Source: Amycolatopsis decaplanina DSM 44594 (GTDB lineage: Bacteria; Actinomycetota; Actinomycetes; Mycobacteriales; Pseudonocardiaceae). From it: 64,000 nt of DNA. Below, one piece after another: positions 9,319 through 17,753 of the stretch. Under the pieces are notes generated by a model that saw only the letters and a list, made by a program, of their open reading frames with translations, made no database searches and was not told the DNA's origin. The stretch lies in contig NZ_AOHO01000074.1 of assembly GCF_000342005.1 (NCBI RefSeq), positions 372,001 through 436,000 on the forward strand, written 5' to 3'. The translations under genes and the position numbers were made by a program. The number at the start of each line of letters is the position of its first letter. Within the stretch, counting starts at the first letter, position 1.

Positions 9319-10515
9319 ATGAAGATCCGTTCCACGACCGCCGAGGACTACGACGTCTTCGTCGACACCATGTTCACCGCTTTCGCCCGTTTCCCGGACA
9401 CCGCGGCCGAGACCTGGTCCGCACTCGAAATGGACCGCGGCCTGCTCGCGATGACGGCGGAGGGGCGGCCCGTCGGCACGGCCGCCGCGTATTCCTTCGA
9501 GCTCACCCTGCCCGGTGAGGTCGTCGTCCCGGCCGCCGGGGTGACCGCCGTCGGCGTCCTTCCTTCGCACCGGCGGCAAGGCGTGCTCAGCGCGATGATG
9601 CGGCATCAGCTCGCCGAGTTCCGGGAGCGGGGCGAGTTCCTCTCCGTCCTGCTCGCGTCGGAGGCCCTGATCTACCGCCGGTTCGGCTACGGGCCGGCGA
9701 CCTACACCCGGCGTCTGACGGTACAGCGCCATCAGGCCGCCTTCGCCGTCCCCCGGGCAGGCGGGGCGGCCGCCGGCTCGATCGAGGTGCTGCGCCGTGC
9801 CGAGTGCGGCGAGATCCTGGAGGAGATCTACGACCGGTATCGCCGGGCCCGGCCCGGCGCGCTGTCACGGCCGCACCGCTGGTGGGAGGCGGGAGCCGGG
9901 CAGCCGCCGATCTCCCGCACTCCGCGCCACATCGCCGTTCACCGTGACGCCGAGGGCGTCCCGGACGGGTACGCCTCTTACTCACTCACCGAACCCAGCA
10001 CCTTGACCGTCGACGAGACCATCGCCGTCGACGACGAGGTTTCCACGGCGCTGGCCCGGTTCTTGCTCGGACACGACCTGATCAGCGAGGTCGTGTTCAA
10101 GCACTGCCCGCCCGACCATCCGCTGCGGTGGCAGCTCGAGGACTTCCGCGCCGGCGAAGTCGGCGGCGACACGGACTGGCTCTGGGTGCGGCTGCTGGAC
10201 ATCCCCCGCGCGCTCACCGCACGCGGCTGGTCCACCGACGGCGAGATCGTCCTCGACGTCGACGACGCGGCGCTCGGCGAGCACGGCCGCTATCTGCTCA
10301 CCGTCCGGAACGGCGAGGCGGACTGCGTCCCGGCGGAGCGGGAACCCGACCTGTCCCTGGACGTGAGCGACCTCGGCTCGATCTACCTCGGCGGCACCGC
10401 GCCGAGCACGCTCGTGCGGGCCGGGCACATCCGCGCCCATCACCCGGACGCGGCCGCGCTCGCCGACACTCTCTTCCGTACCGAGCGAGCGCCGCACTGC
10501 CTGCACTGGTTCTGA
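9319..10515 (+). CDS. Eis-type GNAT N-acetyltransferase
   Basis: 398-residue acetyltransferase with the architecture of Eis (enhanced intracellular survival) proteins: an N-terminal GNAT domain with acetyl-CoA loop motif SHRRQGVLSAMM near 84-95, a second degenerate GNAT domain, and an SCP2-like C-terminal domain. The protein ends in phenylalanine (HCLHWF), the residue whose free carboxylate acts as general base in Eis. Eis enzymes acetylate aminoglycosides or other amines at several positions; the actual substrate here is unknown. It starts about 96 bases after the esterase and is probably separately expressed. Confidence 0.88.
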   Translation: MKIRSTTAEDYDVFVDTMFTAFARFPDTAAETWSALEMDRGLLAMTAEGRPVGTAAAYSFELTLPGEVVVPAAGVTAVGVLPSHRRQGVLSAMMRHQLAEFRERGEFLSVLLASEALIYRRFGYGPATYTRRLTVQRHQAAFAVPRAGGAAAGSIEVLRRAECGEILEEIYDRYRRARPGALSRPHRWWEAGAGQPPISRTPRHIAVHRDAEGVPDGYASYSLTEPSTLTVDETIAVDDEVSTALARFLLGHDLISEVVFKHCPPDHPLRWQLEDFRAGEVGGDTDWLWVRLLDIPRALTARGWSTDGEIVLDVDDAALGEHGRYLLTVRNGEADCVPAEREPDLSLDVSDLGSIYLGGTAPSTLVRAGHIRAHHPDAAALADTLFRTERAPHCLHWF

Positions 10516-10552
10516 TCGCGCGAGGAGCACGGTCTCAGAGCGCGGACGTTCG

Positions 10553-10581
10553 TTGACACCCCGTAGTGCCACTGCTCTACT
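10553..10581 (+). promoter_or_regulatory. Candidate sigma70-type promoter for the DszC-like gene
   Basis: A consensus -35 hexamer TTGACA at 10553-10558, a 17-base spacer and TCTACT as -10 at 10576-10581. It lies about 120 bases upstream of the flavin monooxygenase start, leaving a long leader that contains the hairpin at 10637. Called by eye only. Confidence 0.42.
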
Positions 10582-10636
10582 CGGACGCATGCTCTGTACG
10601 GCCTGAAGCAGTGTCCGCTCACTTTCGGGAAAACCC

Positions 10637-10672
10637 GGGAATTCCGGGCGCTCCGCCCTGCCCGGAATTCCC
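10637..10672 (+). other. 13-bp-stem hairpin in the leader of the DszC-like gene
   Basis: Perfect arms GGGAATTCCGGGC and its complement around a ten-base loop, ending 30 bases before the start codon at 10703. It could terminate transcription from the Eis-type gene or fold in the leader of the monooxygenase mRNA. There is no T-run after it. Confidence 0.6.
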
Positions 10673-10702
10673 GTTCGCCCTCGCACAGAACGGAATTCGC
10701 CC

Positions 10703-11908
10703 ATGACCACGACCGAGAACCGGGTCCGATCCGCCAGTGAATGGCTGACCGCCGCGAAGAAGGTCGCCGCCGAACTCGCGGTGGACGCGGCCGAGCGCGA
10801 CCGGAAGAACGAAACGCCCTACGCGGAAGTCCGGCTGCTCAAGGATTCCGGCCTGGTGACGCTGCTCGGCCCGGTCGAGCACGGCGGTGGCGGCCAGAGC
10901 TGGGAGACCGCCTATCGCGTCATCCGCGAGGTCGCGCGCGGCGACGGCTCGATCGGCCAGCTGCTCGGCTACCACTATCTCTGGGCCTGGGCCGCGCGGC
11001 TGGTGGCGACCGACGACCAGATCGCCGCGGTCGAAGAACTGTATACGCGGAGCAACTTCGTGTTCGGCGGCGCGGTCAACCCCCGCGACTCCGACCTGAA
11101 GATCACCGAGGACGGCGACGAGATCGTCTACAACGGACACAAGTCGTTCTCCACCGGCGGCAAGGTCTCCGACCTGACCGTGCTCGAAGGCGTCCTCGAA
11201 GGCACCGAGGACCACATCTTCGCCATCGTTCCGTCCACACAGGACGGTATCGTCTTCCACGACGACTGGGACAACATCGGTCAGCGGCTCACCGAATCCG
11301 GCAGCGTGACCATCACCGACGTGCGCGTCCCGTGGGCGAGCGCGGCGGGCTACGTCGACAAGAAGTTCCGCCCCTCGACCTACAACACGCTCAACGTCCC
11401 GGCGATCCAGCTGGTCTTCACCAACTTCTACCTCGGCATCGCGCAGGGAGCGCTGGAAACCGCGCTGGCATACACGCGCGAGCACACCCGCGCGTGGCCG
11501 TACGGCGGCGACAACAAGAAATCCGCCGGCGAAGAGTGGTACATCCTCGAGGGCTACGGCGATCTCCAGTCGAAGCTGTGGGCCGCCGAGGCATTGGCGG
11601 ACAAGGTCGGCGCGGCGATCTCGGCCGTGTTGCACGCGCCGCGCGAAGAGCTCACCCCTGAGGCTCGCGGCGAGATCGCGGTCCTCATCGCCGCCGCCAA
11701 ACAGCGCGCGATCGACACCGGACTCGAAATCGGCTCGAAGATCTTCGAGCTGACCGGTGCCCGCGCGAGCGCCACGAAATACGGCCTTGATCGCTTCTGG
11801 CGGAATCTGCGCACCCATTCGCTGCACGATCCCGTGGCCTACAAGCGCCGCGAAGTCGGTGCCTACGCACTGCTGAACGAACTCCCGCAGCCCACCTGGT
11901 ACACCTGA
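10703..11908 (+). CDS. DszC/SfnB-like flavin-dependent monooxygenase (acyl-CoA dehydrogenase fold)
   Basis: 401-residue protein with the acyl-CoA dehydrogenase fold, closest in appearance to DszC and SfnB-type two-component monooxygenases that oxidise organic sulfur compounds with reduced flavin. Supporting features: N-terminal helical domain, central beta domain with GHKSFSTGGKVSD, and the C-terminal segment LHDPVAYKRREVG with a PQPTWYT tail typical of the DszC group. There is no adjacent flavin reductase, so reduced FMN must come from elsewhere. Substrate inferred as a sulfur or aromatic compound, not shown. The gene stands alone behind a candidate promoter and leader hairpin. Confidence 0.8.
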   Translation: MTTTENRVRSASEWLTAAKKVAAELAVDAAERDRKNETPYAEVRLLKDSGLVTLLGPVEHGGGGQSWETAYRVIREVARGDGSIGQLLGYHYLWAWAARLVATDDQIAAVEELYTRSNFVFGGAVNPRDSDLKITEDGDEIVYNGHKSFSTGGKVSDLTVLEGVLEGTEDHIFAIVPSTQDGIVFHDDWDNIGQRLTESGSVTITDVRVPWASAAGYVDKKFRPSTYNTLNVPAIQLVFTNFYLGIAQGALETALAYTREHTRAWPYGGDNKKSAGEEWYILEGYGDLQSKLWAAEALADKVGAAISAVLHAPREELTPEARGEIAVLIAAAKQRAIDTGLEIGSKIFELTGARASATKYGLDRFWRNLRTHSLHDPVAYKRREVGAYALLNELPQPTWYT

Positions 11909-11942
11909 GCCCGGCCGGTCTTGAGTGGTGAGGACGGTGACC

Positions 11943-11972
11943 CCTGGGCACACCGGTTCCGGTGTGCCCAGG
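11943..11972. terminator. Bidirectional hairpin terminator between convergent genes
   Basis: Perfect 14-base arms (CCTGGGCACACCGG) around a TT loop, centred between the plus-strand monooxygenase (stop 11908) and the minus-strand Spo0M gene (stop 11980). The preceding bases 11922-11938 carry a half copy of the GTGAG-type palindrome. Confidence 0.75.
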
Positions 11973-11979
11973 AGCCGGA

Positions 11980-12945
11980 TCACTCCTCGAAATCTTCGTC
12001 GCCGCCGTCGAAGACGTCCTCCATGACCTCGCCGAGGATCATGCCGCCGACCACACCGGCCGCGGCACCGGCGACCACGCCGCCCATCCCGGGTCCACGC
12101 CTGCCGTGGTGACCGTGGTGGTCGTAGTCGTGGCCGTAGTGCTCCTGGTGCCCACCGAACATGGCGTGCCCGCCGCCGGACTCGGCGACCTTGGCCAGCC
12201 AGCCGTCGATGGCCGCGGCCCAGTCGGTGCGCAGGGCCTCCTCGTGCGAGACGTGGAAGCGGCCGAAGGAGTCTCCGCCGGAGCGGAACATGCCGCCGCG
12301 CCGGTCGGCCTCGAGCACCACCACGAGGTCGTCCGGGCTCGCGACGAAGGTCAGCTCGACCTGGCTGACGCGGCCGGCGTAGCGCGACGGCGGGAAGAAC
12401 TCGATCTCCTGGAAGAACCCGAGTTCCTGCCGGACACCGTGCAACCGCCCGGCTTCGACGTCGGCGCTGCGGAAGGAGAAGCCCAGCTCGCCGAACGCCT
12501 CCAGTACCCGGTCCTGCGATTCCAGCGGACCGACCAGCACCGGATCGAGGTCGCCCTTGTCCGGCGCGCCCGCGATGACGAGTTCGGTCCGCACGCCGAC
12601 GACCATGCCCGGCAGCTCACGGCCGCCGACCGCGCTGATCGGCGTCTCCCACGGCAACGCGATCCGGAACGGCACGGTGGTCGGCTGCCCCGCCGTCACC
12701 TTGACCTTGCGGCCCGCGCTGACCCGCAGGAACTCCGCGGTCCCGGCACGCTCGTGATCGCCGTGCTCGACCTCTACCCGGGTGACCAGCGAAAGCAGGA
12801 TCTCCTCGATCTGGGCGTCGCTCGAACCGCCCTGGATGCGGACCTGGCCGGTGATCACCTCGCCGGGAACGGCGTGCGGTGAGTCGAGCACGGTGTCGAC
12901 GGACGGACCGCCGACCCCGAAGGCGCTGAGCATCCGTTTGAACAT
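11980..12945 (-). CDS. Spo0M (SpoOM) family sporulation-control protein
   Basis: 321-residue cytoplasmic protein of the Spo0M family: an arrestin-like beta-sandwich in the first 240 residues (VDTVLDSPHAVPGEVITGQV and the following GGSSDAQIEEI). Its tail is odd: an HGHH-rich linker, then a glycine/alanine segment (GGVVAGAAAGVVGGMILG) that could contact membrane, ending in an acidic GGDEDFEE. The ATG at 12945 has GGAGGAAA upstream at normal spacing; the in-frame extension to 13020 reads as non-coding. In Bacillus, Spo0M influences sporulation control; in actinobacteria the role is unknown. Stands alone. Confidence 0.88.
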   Translation of the reverse strand: MFKRMLSAFGVGGPSVDTVLDSPHAVPGEVITGQVRIQGGSSDAQIEEILLSLVTRVEVEHGDHERAGTAEFLRVSAGRKVKVTAGQPTTVPFRIALPWETPISAVGGRELPGMVVGVRTELVIAGAPDKGDLDPVLVGPLESQDRVLEAFGELGFSFRSADVEAGRLHGVRQELGFFQEIEFFPPSRYAGRVSQVELTFVASPDDLVVVLEADRRGGMFRSGGDSFGRFHVSHEEALRTDWAAAIDGWLAKVAESGGGHAMFGGHQEHYGHDYDHHGHHGRRGPGMGGVVAGAAAGVVGGMILGEVMEDVFDGGDEDFEE

Positions 12946-13064
12946 CAGGGATTTCCTCCACTGGGTACTGGAACAGGGGCACCGGAACACTTCGACTACT
13001 ACCGAGATCCGTCGCGGCACGCCAGGAGAACCGGGTTAAAAACCCCTAAACGGGCGCGACGTCA

Positions 13065-14408
13065 CTACCTTCTCAGATCGGCCTGGCGGACGTCGTGCAG
13101 GTGGATGACGACGTCGTAGGACCGTCCGAGCGAGATGGCCGCGGGGTCGACGGGGAACAGCGTGCCGATCGTGCGGGTGGGCCGGGCGGCGTCGAGCCAG
13201 GTTCGAGCGGCGGGCGGCGCGGTGCGGAGGTCGAGGTAGAAGTCCTCGAACCGCACCCGGTCGAGGGTGTGCTCGTTCGATCCGGACGGCGCGGCAGGAA
13301 CGGAGAACGGCTTCCATTCCCCGCCGACCGCGGTGTCCTTGGACAGGAAGGAACCCCGGTCGAAGCTGAACCCGATCGGCAGGTAGTCGCGGCCCAGCGT
13401 CTCGCGCAGGAAGGCGCCCTGGGTCTTCGGGTAGATCGCCGGGAGGTCGGGGAGATAGGCGACGTGGGCGTTGTGCGCGGAGAGCAGGACCTTGTGGCCG
13501 GTCCGCCGCTGCCACCAGGCGACGTTCTGCGCCATCGCCTTGTCCCGCAGGATCTGCGCGGTGGGCAGCGACTTAGGGTCCGAGAGGTCGACGGCGAGGA
13601 AGCGGGCGGTCTGTGCGACGAACCGGGCGTGCTGCTCGGTCCAGTCGTAGGCGTCCGCGCCGGTGAGGCCCTTGACCAGCTCGAAGGCCTGCTCCGCCTG
13701 GGTGGCGAGCCGCTGCCGCTCGTCGAGCGGTTTGCGGAGGTAGACGAACGCGTCGTCGATCGGGCGAAGGCCGGTGTAGAGCCGATTCAGCTCGGCCAGC
13801 GCCGCAGGATGGTGCTGCCGCAAGTAGTCGGTGATCCTGGCGAAGAAAGCGTCGTTCACCGAAGGCGCGCCGAGATCGTCGCCGACGAAGTGCACAGTGC
13901 GGCCCGGGTGCGCGCGGTTGTAGTCGCGCATCCACCGGATCAGGCTCACGAACTCTTCGCGGTCCCACGGGGAGCCGGCCAGCGTCCGCTTCGCGAGCTC
14001 CCGGGCGTCGCCCTTGCCGGTCTGGACGTACTCGTCGATCTCCAGGCCCGCGGACCAGCTCAGCTCGAGCGCGAAGGCCCGGAACCCCTTCTCCTCGACG
14101 AGATAGCGGAACACCCGCTCCTTCATGGTGAAGAACTCGTGGGAGCCGTGGGTCGCCTCGCCGAGGCCGACCACCTTCGCGCCACCGATCATCCCGCCAA
14201 GGGCCCGCAGATCGGCGGTGTTCCGGCCGGGTTCGGTCGAACGCAGCGGATGCGCCGCCCTGTCCAGCGACCGCACCGGGTCCAGCCGGGCCGCGGCCGC
14301 CTCGTCCGCGAAAGCAGGACTCGCCACGGGAGCGAGCACCGCTCCCGTCACCACCACCGCGGCGGCCACCAGTCCCCGCCTGCCCCACCGCTTCCGGTTC
14401 TCTGTCAT
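13065..14408 (-). CDS. Secreted erythromycin-esterase-family protein
   Basis: 447 residues of the erythromycin esterase family (EreA/EreB/SucB-like). An N-terminal export signal (RKRWGRRGL then a hydrophobic stretch, ending near SPAFADEAAA) is unusual for characterised Ere enzymes, which are cytoplasmic. Family motifs: GLGEATHGSHEFF with its Glu and His near 75-85, EKGFRAFALELSW, HFVGDDLGAP, and LLSAHNAHVAYLPD with its conserved His. ATG at 14408 has AAGGGG upstream. Whether it hydrolyses macrolides is unknown; many environmental members do not. It lies downstream of the intradiol dioxygenase gene on the same strand, about 190 bases apart. Confidence 0.85.
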   Translation of the reverse strand: MTENRKRWGRRGLVAAAVVVTGAVLAPVASPAFADEAAAARLDPVRSLDRAAHPLRSTEPGRNTADLRALGGMIGGAKVVGLGEATHGSHEFFTMKERVFRYLVEEKGFRAFALELSWSAGLEIDEYVQTGKGDARELAKRTLAGSPWDREEFVSLIRWMRDYNRAHPGRTVHFVGDDLGAPSVNDAFFARITDYLRQHHPAALAELNRLYTGLRPIDDAFVYLRKPLDERQRLATQAEQAFELVKGLTGADAYDWTEQHARFVAQTARFLAVDLSDPKSLPTAQILRDKAMAQNVAWWQRRTGHKVLLSAHNAHVAYLPDLPAIYPKTQGAFLRETLGRDYLPIGFSFDRGSFLSKDTAVGGEWKPFSVPAAPSGSNEHTLDRVRFEDFYLDLRTAPPAARTWLDAARPTRTIGTLFPVDPAAISLGRSYDVVIHLHDVRQADLRR

Positions 14409-14490
14409 ACCGTTCACCCCTTCGCTCCGATGTCGAAGACGATCATCGTCCGCGGACCGGGGTCGGCGCACTGCAGCAAAGCTCCTACTT

Positions 14491-14513
14491 GGGGTGGGGA
14501 AAACCCCCACCCC
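14491..14513 (-). terminator. GC-rich hairpin downstream of the dioxygenase gene
   Basis: Nine-base perfect arms (GGGGTGGGG) around an AAAAC loop in the gap between the intradiol dioxygenase stop (14601) and the esterase-family start (14408). Probably a terminator for the former; no U-run is visible on the minus strand. Confidence 0.5.
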
Positions 14514-14600
14514 GCGAAGAGCGGGTGGACCCCGCCACCGGGGTGTGGGTCCGGCGGCGGGAGTCCACCCGCGTTTATCTCCCTCCGCAGCGGCTGCTCG

Positions 14601-15443
14601 TCACTCCGCGCGCCACAACGCGGGTGTCGACGGCGGCTCCCAGCCGGGCTGGGCCGTGTGCGCCTGCAAGCACACGTAACCGCTACCGCTGTAGGTGACC
14701 CGGGCGCCCGCGGAATAGCCGGTTCCCGCCGCCCAGGTCGTCCCGCCGGGCGGGTTGGAGGTCGAAGTCGACGTCGTCGGCGTCGTACTGGTCGGCCGTG
14801 AGGTCGACGTCGGCGTCTGCGGCACGTTCAGCACGAAGTCGAACGCGGCCTCCTTGGCCGTGCCCACGTCCCGCACGGTCATGAGCAGCCGCGGGTCGAA
14901 GATCGTGTCGGTGTTGTTGCGCGGCTCGTTGGGGAAGTAGAGCTGCGTGGTCAGCACCGGCCTGCCGGGGGCCTGGACCTTGACGTGGATGTGCCGCGTA
15001 CGACCGGGGTACAGGCCGGGCACGATCGTGCTCAGCGAGAACGCGCCCTGGTCGTTCGTGAACTGGTGACCGCGGAAGGTGTACCCCACGTTGTCATAGG
15101 CGCCGTTGACGTCCGCCTGCCAGAAGTCCAGCAGCGCCCGCGCGATCGGCAGGCAGCCGAGCCCGAACACATAGCCGGACACGGTGAGCCTCGTCCCCGG
15201 CGTCCCCGACGTGACAAGCGAGGTGCGCTGCGGGGAATTCGGCTTGAAATAAGGACCTTCGGTCTGCGGCGGGGTCGGGTCGTCACCGTCGTCACAGGCC
15301 GGGGTCAGCTCGGGTGCCTGGCCGTTCGCGACGGTGGTGCGCGCGAGTGCGGGACCGCCGATCAACGCGACCGGAGCCGCCACACCCGCGGCGAGCGCGG
15401 CCTTCAGCACAGTCTTTCGGCTGAGCTTGTTCTCTTCGTCCAT
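14601..15443 (-). CDS. Secreted intradiol ring-cleavage dioxygenase with C-terminal CBM5/12 domain
   Basis: 280-residue exported enzyme. Twin-arginine-like signal (LSRKTVLKAALAAG) up to about residue 35, then an intradiol dioxygenase domain (about 55-200) with likely Fe(III) ligands in YDNVGYTFRGH and YPGRTRHIHVKV (two Tyr, two His). A Thr/Ser/Pro linker follows, then a carbohydrate-binding module of the CBM5/12 type (WAAGTGYSAGARVTYSG..., ending PALWRAE). The same domain order is known from a secreted catechol-cleaving enzyme of Streptomyces SirexAA-E, proposed to act on lignin-derived aromatics. ATG at 15443 has AGGAG upstream. Reaction expected: ring opening of catechols outside the cell, with the module holding the enzyme to chitin, glycan or lignin. 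Confidence 0.92.
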   Translation of the reverse strand: MDEENKLSRKTVLKAALAAGVAAPVALIGGPALARTTVANGQAPELTPACDDGDDPTPPQTEGPYFKPNSPQRTSLVTSGTPGTRLTVSGYVFGLGCLPIARALLDFWQADVNGAYDNVGYTFRGHQFTNDQGAFSLSTIVPGLYPGRTRHIHVKVQAPGRPVLTTQLYFPNEPRNNTDTIFDPRLLMTVRDVGTAKEAAFDFVLNVPQTPTSTSRPTSTTPTTSTSTSNPPGGTTWAAGTGYSAGARVTYSGSGYVCLQAHTAQPGWEPPSTPALWRAE

Positions 15444-15521
15444 ACCTGCTCCTCGTGGGGGCTTCGGGAATCACCCTCGACGGTATGGAGAAGATCAGCT
15501 GCGGACGATGGACTGACTTGG

Positions 15522-16427
15522 TCAGTCGTGGTGAATCTCCGGGGGCGCGTCACCGGTCCGGCGATAATCGCCGGGGCTCAGCCCCGTTTCCCGCCGGAAA
15601 AACCGGCAGAAATAGGCGGGATCCGCGAATCCGACCCGGCTGGCGACCTGCCGCACGGTGAGATCCGTGCCGAGCAGGAACCGTTTCGCTTCCCGTGTCC
15701 TGGCCTCGCGCATCAGTTGTGCCGCCGTCCGGCCGGTCGCCGTTTTCACCGCGTCGGTCAGATATCCCGGCGTGACACCGATACGTTGCGCGAGCGCGCC
15801 GACCGACCACAATCCGAGATCGGGTCTGCCGAGCAGGCGGGCGAATTCCGTGCCCACCGCCTGCGCTCTGGCGGGCGGACGCGGATCCGCCAGTCCCGGA
15901 AGCCGTCCCGCCCGCACGATCAGCACGTGCATCAGGGCCCGCAGCACCGAATCGGTACCCTGACCGCCACAACGGAATTCCTCGTCGAGTTCGGCGATCA
16001 GCCGCGCCGTCTCCTCGGCCGCGCGCTCGTCGAGTCGCCACGGCTGTTGACTGAGCCTTCGCAGGGTTTCGCGATCCGACGGATGTTCGAGCAGGAAATC
16101 GTCGGTGAACAAAACGACGAATCCACTGAGATCGCGGGCATCCCAATGATGCACCTGCCCCGGTGTTATGACCGCGAGTTGTGGTGGCCCCACTTCCCAG
16201 CGGGTGAAATCGATGACGTGGTCACCGGTACCGCCGGTGACATGGACGATTTCGTAGAAGGTGTGCCGATGCGGGAACGCCGCCCGCGACATCGGCCCGA
16301 TCGTGTCGAATGTGCCGACCGTGAACGGCAGGGCGTCCGGCGCGCGGACCTCCAGCCGATGCAGTGGCAGTTCCCCCGCCTTCGGTTTCAGGCAAGGCGT
16401 TCTGGGCAACACCGTCGTTCCGCGCAT
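15522..16427 (-). CDS. AraC-family transcriptional regulator
   Basis: 301 residues. An N-terminal cupin-like sensing domain (FPHRHTFYEIVHVTGG, about 50-100) is followed by a C-terminal double helix-turn-helix from about 200 (VGALAQRIGVTPGYLTDAVK, then VRQVASRVGFADPAYFCRFF and GLSPGDYRR), which is diagnostic for the AraC family. AAAGGGA stands seven bases before the ATG. Divergent from the GT87/SDR pair across a 135-base gap, so it may control either that pair or itself. Ligand unknown. Confidence 0.92.
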   Translation of the reverse strand: MRGTTVLPRTPCLKPKAGELPLHRLEVRAPDALPFTVGTFDTIGPMSRAAFPHRHTFYEIVHVTGGTGDHVIDFTRWEVGPPQLAVITPGQVHHWDARDLSGFVVLFTDDFLLEHPSDRETLRRLSQQPWRLDERAAEETARLIAELDEEFRCGGQGTDSVLRALMHVLIVRAGRLPGLADPRPPARAQAVGTEFARLLGRPDLGLWSVGALAQRIGVTPGYLTDAVKTATGRTAAQLMREARTREAKRFLLGTDLTVRQVASRVGFADPAYFCRFFRRETGLSPGDYRRTGDAPPEIHHD

Positions 16428-16562
16428 GGACCGGTCCCTTTCACCACACTGGGAAGCAAAAGTCTAGACCAATTCGTGGTGCGCTGACTGCCGACGGAAG
16501 TCGCTTCTCACCCTCCCGGTACAGTCGAGATCATCGACGCACGTCCGAAGGGTCACCACGCG

Positions 16563-17753
16563 ATGTCTTCCATCCAGTCGCGCGGCCGGGCCCGGTGGTC
16601 GCTCGGCGCGTTCGCCGCACTGGTGCCGGCGTGCGCCGTGGCCTGGGCGACGACGGGCGCTTCCCACAGCGACCTCGAGATCTACCGCTTCGGTGTCGAC
16701 ACCCTGTGGAACGGCGGCGACCTCTATGGCGCGTTGCCGCTTTCCGACGCCGGTATCCCGCTGCTGTTCATCTATCCGCCGTTCGCCGCGCTGGTGCTCA
16801 CCCCGCTGGCGCTGGTGCCGTGGACCGGCGCGGTGCTCCTGCTGTTCGCGCTGAGCCTTGCCGCGCTGGAAATCACCTTCTACGCGATCGCCCGCACGCT
16901 GCGGCCGTCCGGGGACCGGCGGAAGGCGCTGCTCGTCGCGTCGCTGGCCATCACGCCGGCGCTCTTCCTCGAACCGGTCCGCCAGACGCTCGGCTTCGGC
17001 CAGATCAACCTGCTGCTGATGGGCCTCGTCGCGGCCGACTGCCTGCTGGCGCGGGGCCGCTACCGCGGCATCGGTGTCGGTCTCGCCGCGGCCGTCAAGC
17101 TGACGCCGATGGCGTTCCTGTTGTTCTTCCTGATACGCAGGGACTTCCGCGGCGCTCTGACCGCGATGGGCACTTTCGTGGCCGCGTCGGCCGTCGCGTT
17201 CGCGGTCGCCCCGGAGGCCTCCGCGCGCTACTGGTTCGGCGGACTCGCCGGGGCGTCCGGGATCAGCGGCACCTCGTTCCACACCAATCAGACCCTCCAG
17301 GCCGTGCTGGCGCGATTCGGTGTCGAGTCCGCCGCGAAGCCGCTGTGGATCGTCCTCACCGGCGTACTGCTGGTGCTGGTGACACTGACGATGTACCGCT
17401 CGGCCGCGGTGCCGGCGCTGCTGCTGAACGCGACGTTCGCCCTGCTCATCTCGCCGACGTCGTGGTCGCATCACTGGGTGTGGATCGCCCCGGCGCTGTT
17501 CACCACCGCCGCCTGCGCGGTGCACAGGCGGCGGGATCACCGCAGGGCACTGGCCTGGCTCGCCGTCACCGGGGTCGTCGCCACGATCTTCGTCGCGGCG
17601 CCGTTCCGGTACTTCCCGGCCTTCGACCGGCCTGGCCAGACATGGACGACCGCCCAGCAGTGGCTGGGGAACTGCTACGTCCTCGCGGGTCTGGTCTTCC
17701 TTGTCGTCGCAGGTGTCCTCGCGCCACAGAAGCGACCTCGATGCTCGACCTGA
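16563..17753 (+). CDS. GT87-family polyprenyl-phosphate-mannose mannosyltransferase (integral membrane)
   Basis: 396-residue polytopic membrane protein of the GT87 (DUF2029) family, to which PimE-type alpha-mannosyltransferases of actinobacteria belong. Seen: about nine or ten hydrophobic helices, an N-terminal extracytoplasmic loop with the acidic pair HSDLEIYRFG near 35-44 (the catalytic Asp of the family), the YPPFAAL segment near 71-77 and FGQINLLLMGLVAADC near 140-155. Donor is probably polyprenyl-phosphomannose and acceptor a lipid or cell-wall glycan; this is inferred from the family. Its last 13 bases overlap the SDR gene. Confidence 0.85.
   Translation: MSSIQSRGRARWSLGAFAALVPACAVAWATTGASHSDLEIYRFGVDTLWNGGDLYGALPLSDAGIPLLFIYPPFAALVLTPLALVPWTGAVLLLFALSLAALEITFYAIARTLRPSGDRRKALLVASLAITPALFLEPVRQTLGFGQINLLLMGLVAADCLLARGRYRGIGVGLAAAVKLTPMAFLLFFLIRRDFRGALTAMGTFVAASAVAFAVAPEASARYWFGGLAGASGISGTSFHTNQTLQAVLARFGVESAAKPLWIVLTGVLLVLVTLTMYRSAAVPALLLNATFALLISPTSWSHHWVWIAPALFTTAACAVHRRRDHRRALAWLAVTGVVATIFVAAPFRYFPAFDRPGQTWTTAQQWLGNCYVLAGLVFLVVAGVLAPQKRPRCST

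Noticed and set aside
9319-10515. Calling the Eis-type gene an aminoglycoside-resistance gene
   Set aside because: Family membership is clear, but resistance depends on substrate range and expression that cannot be read here.
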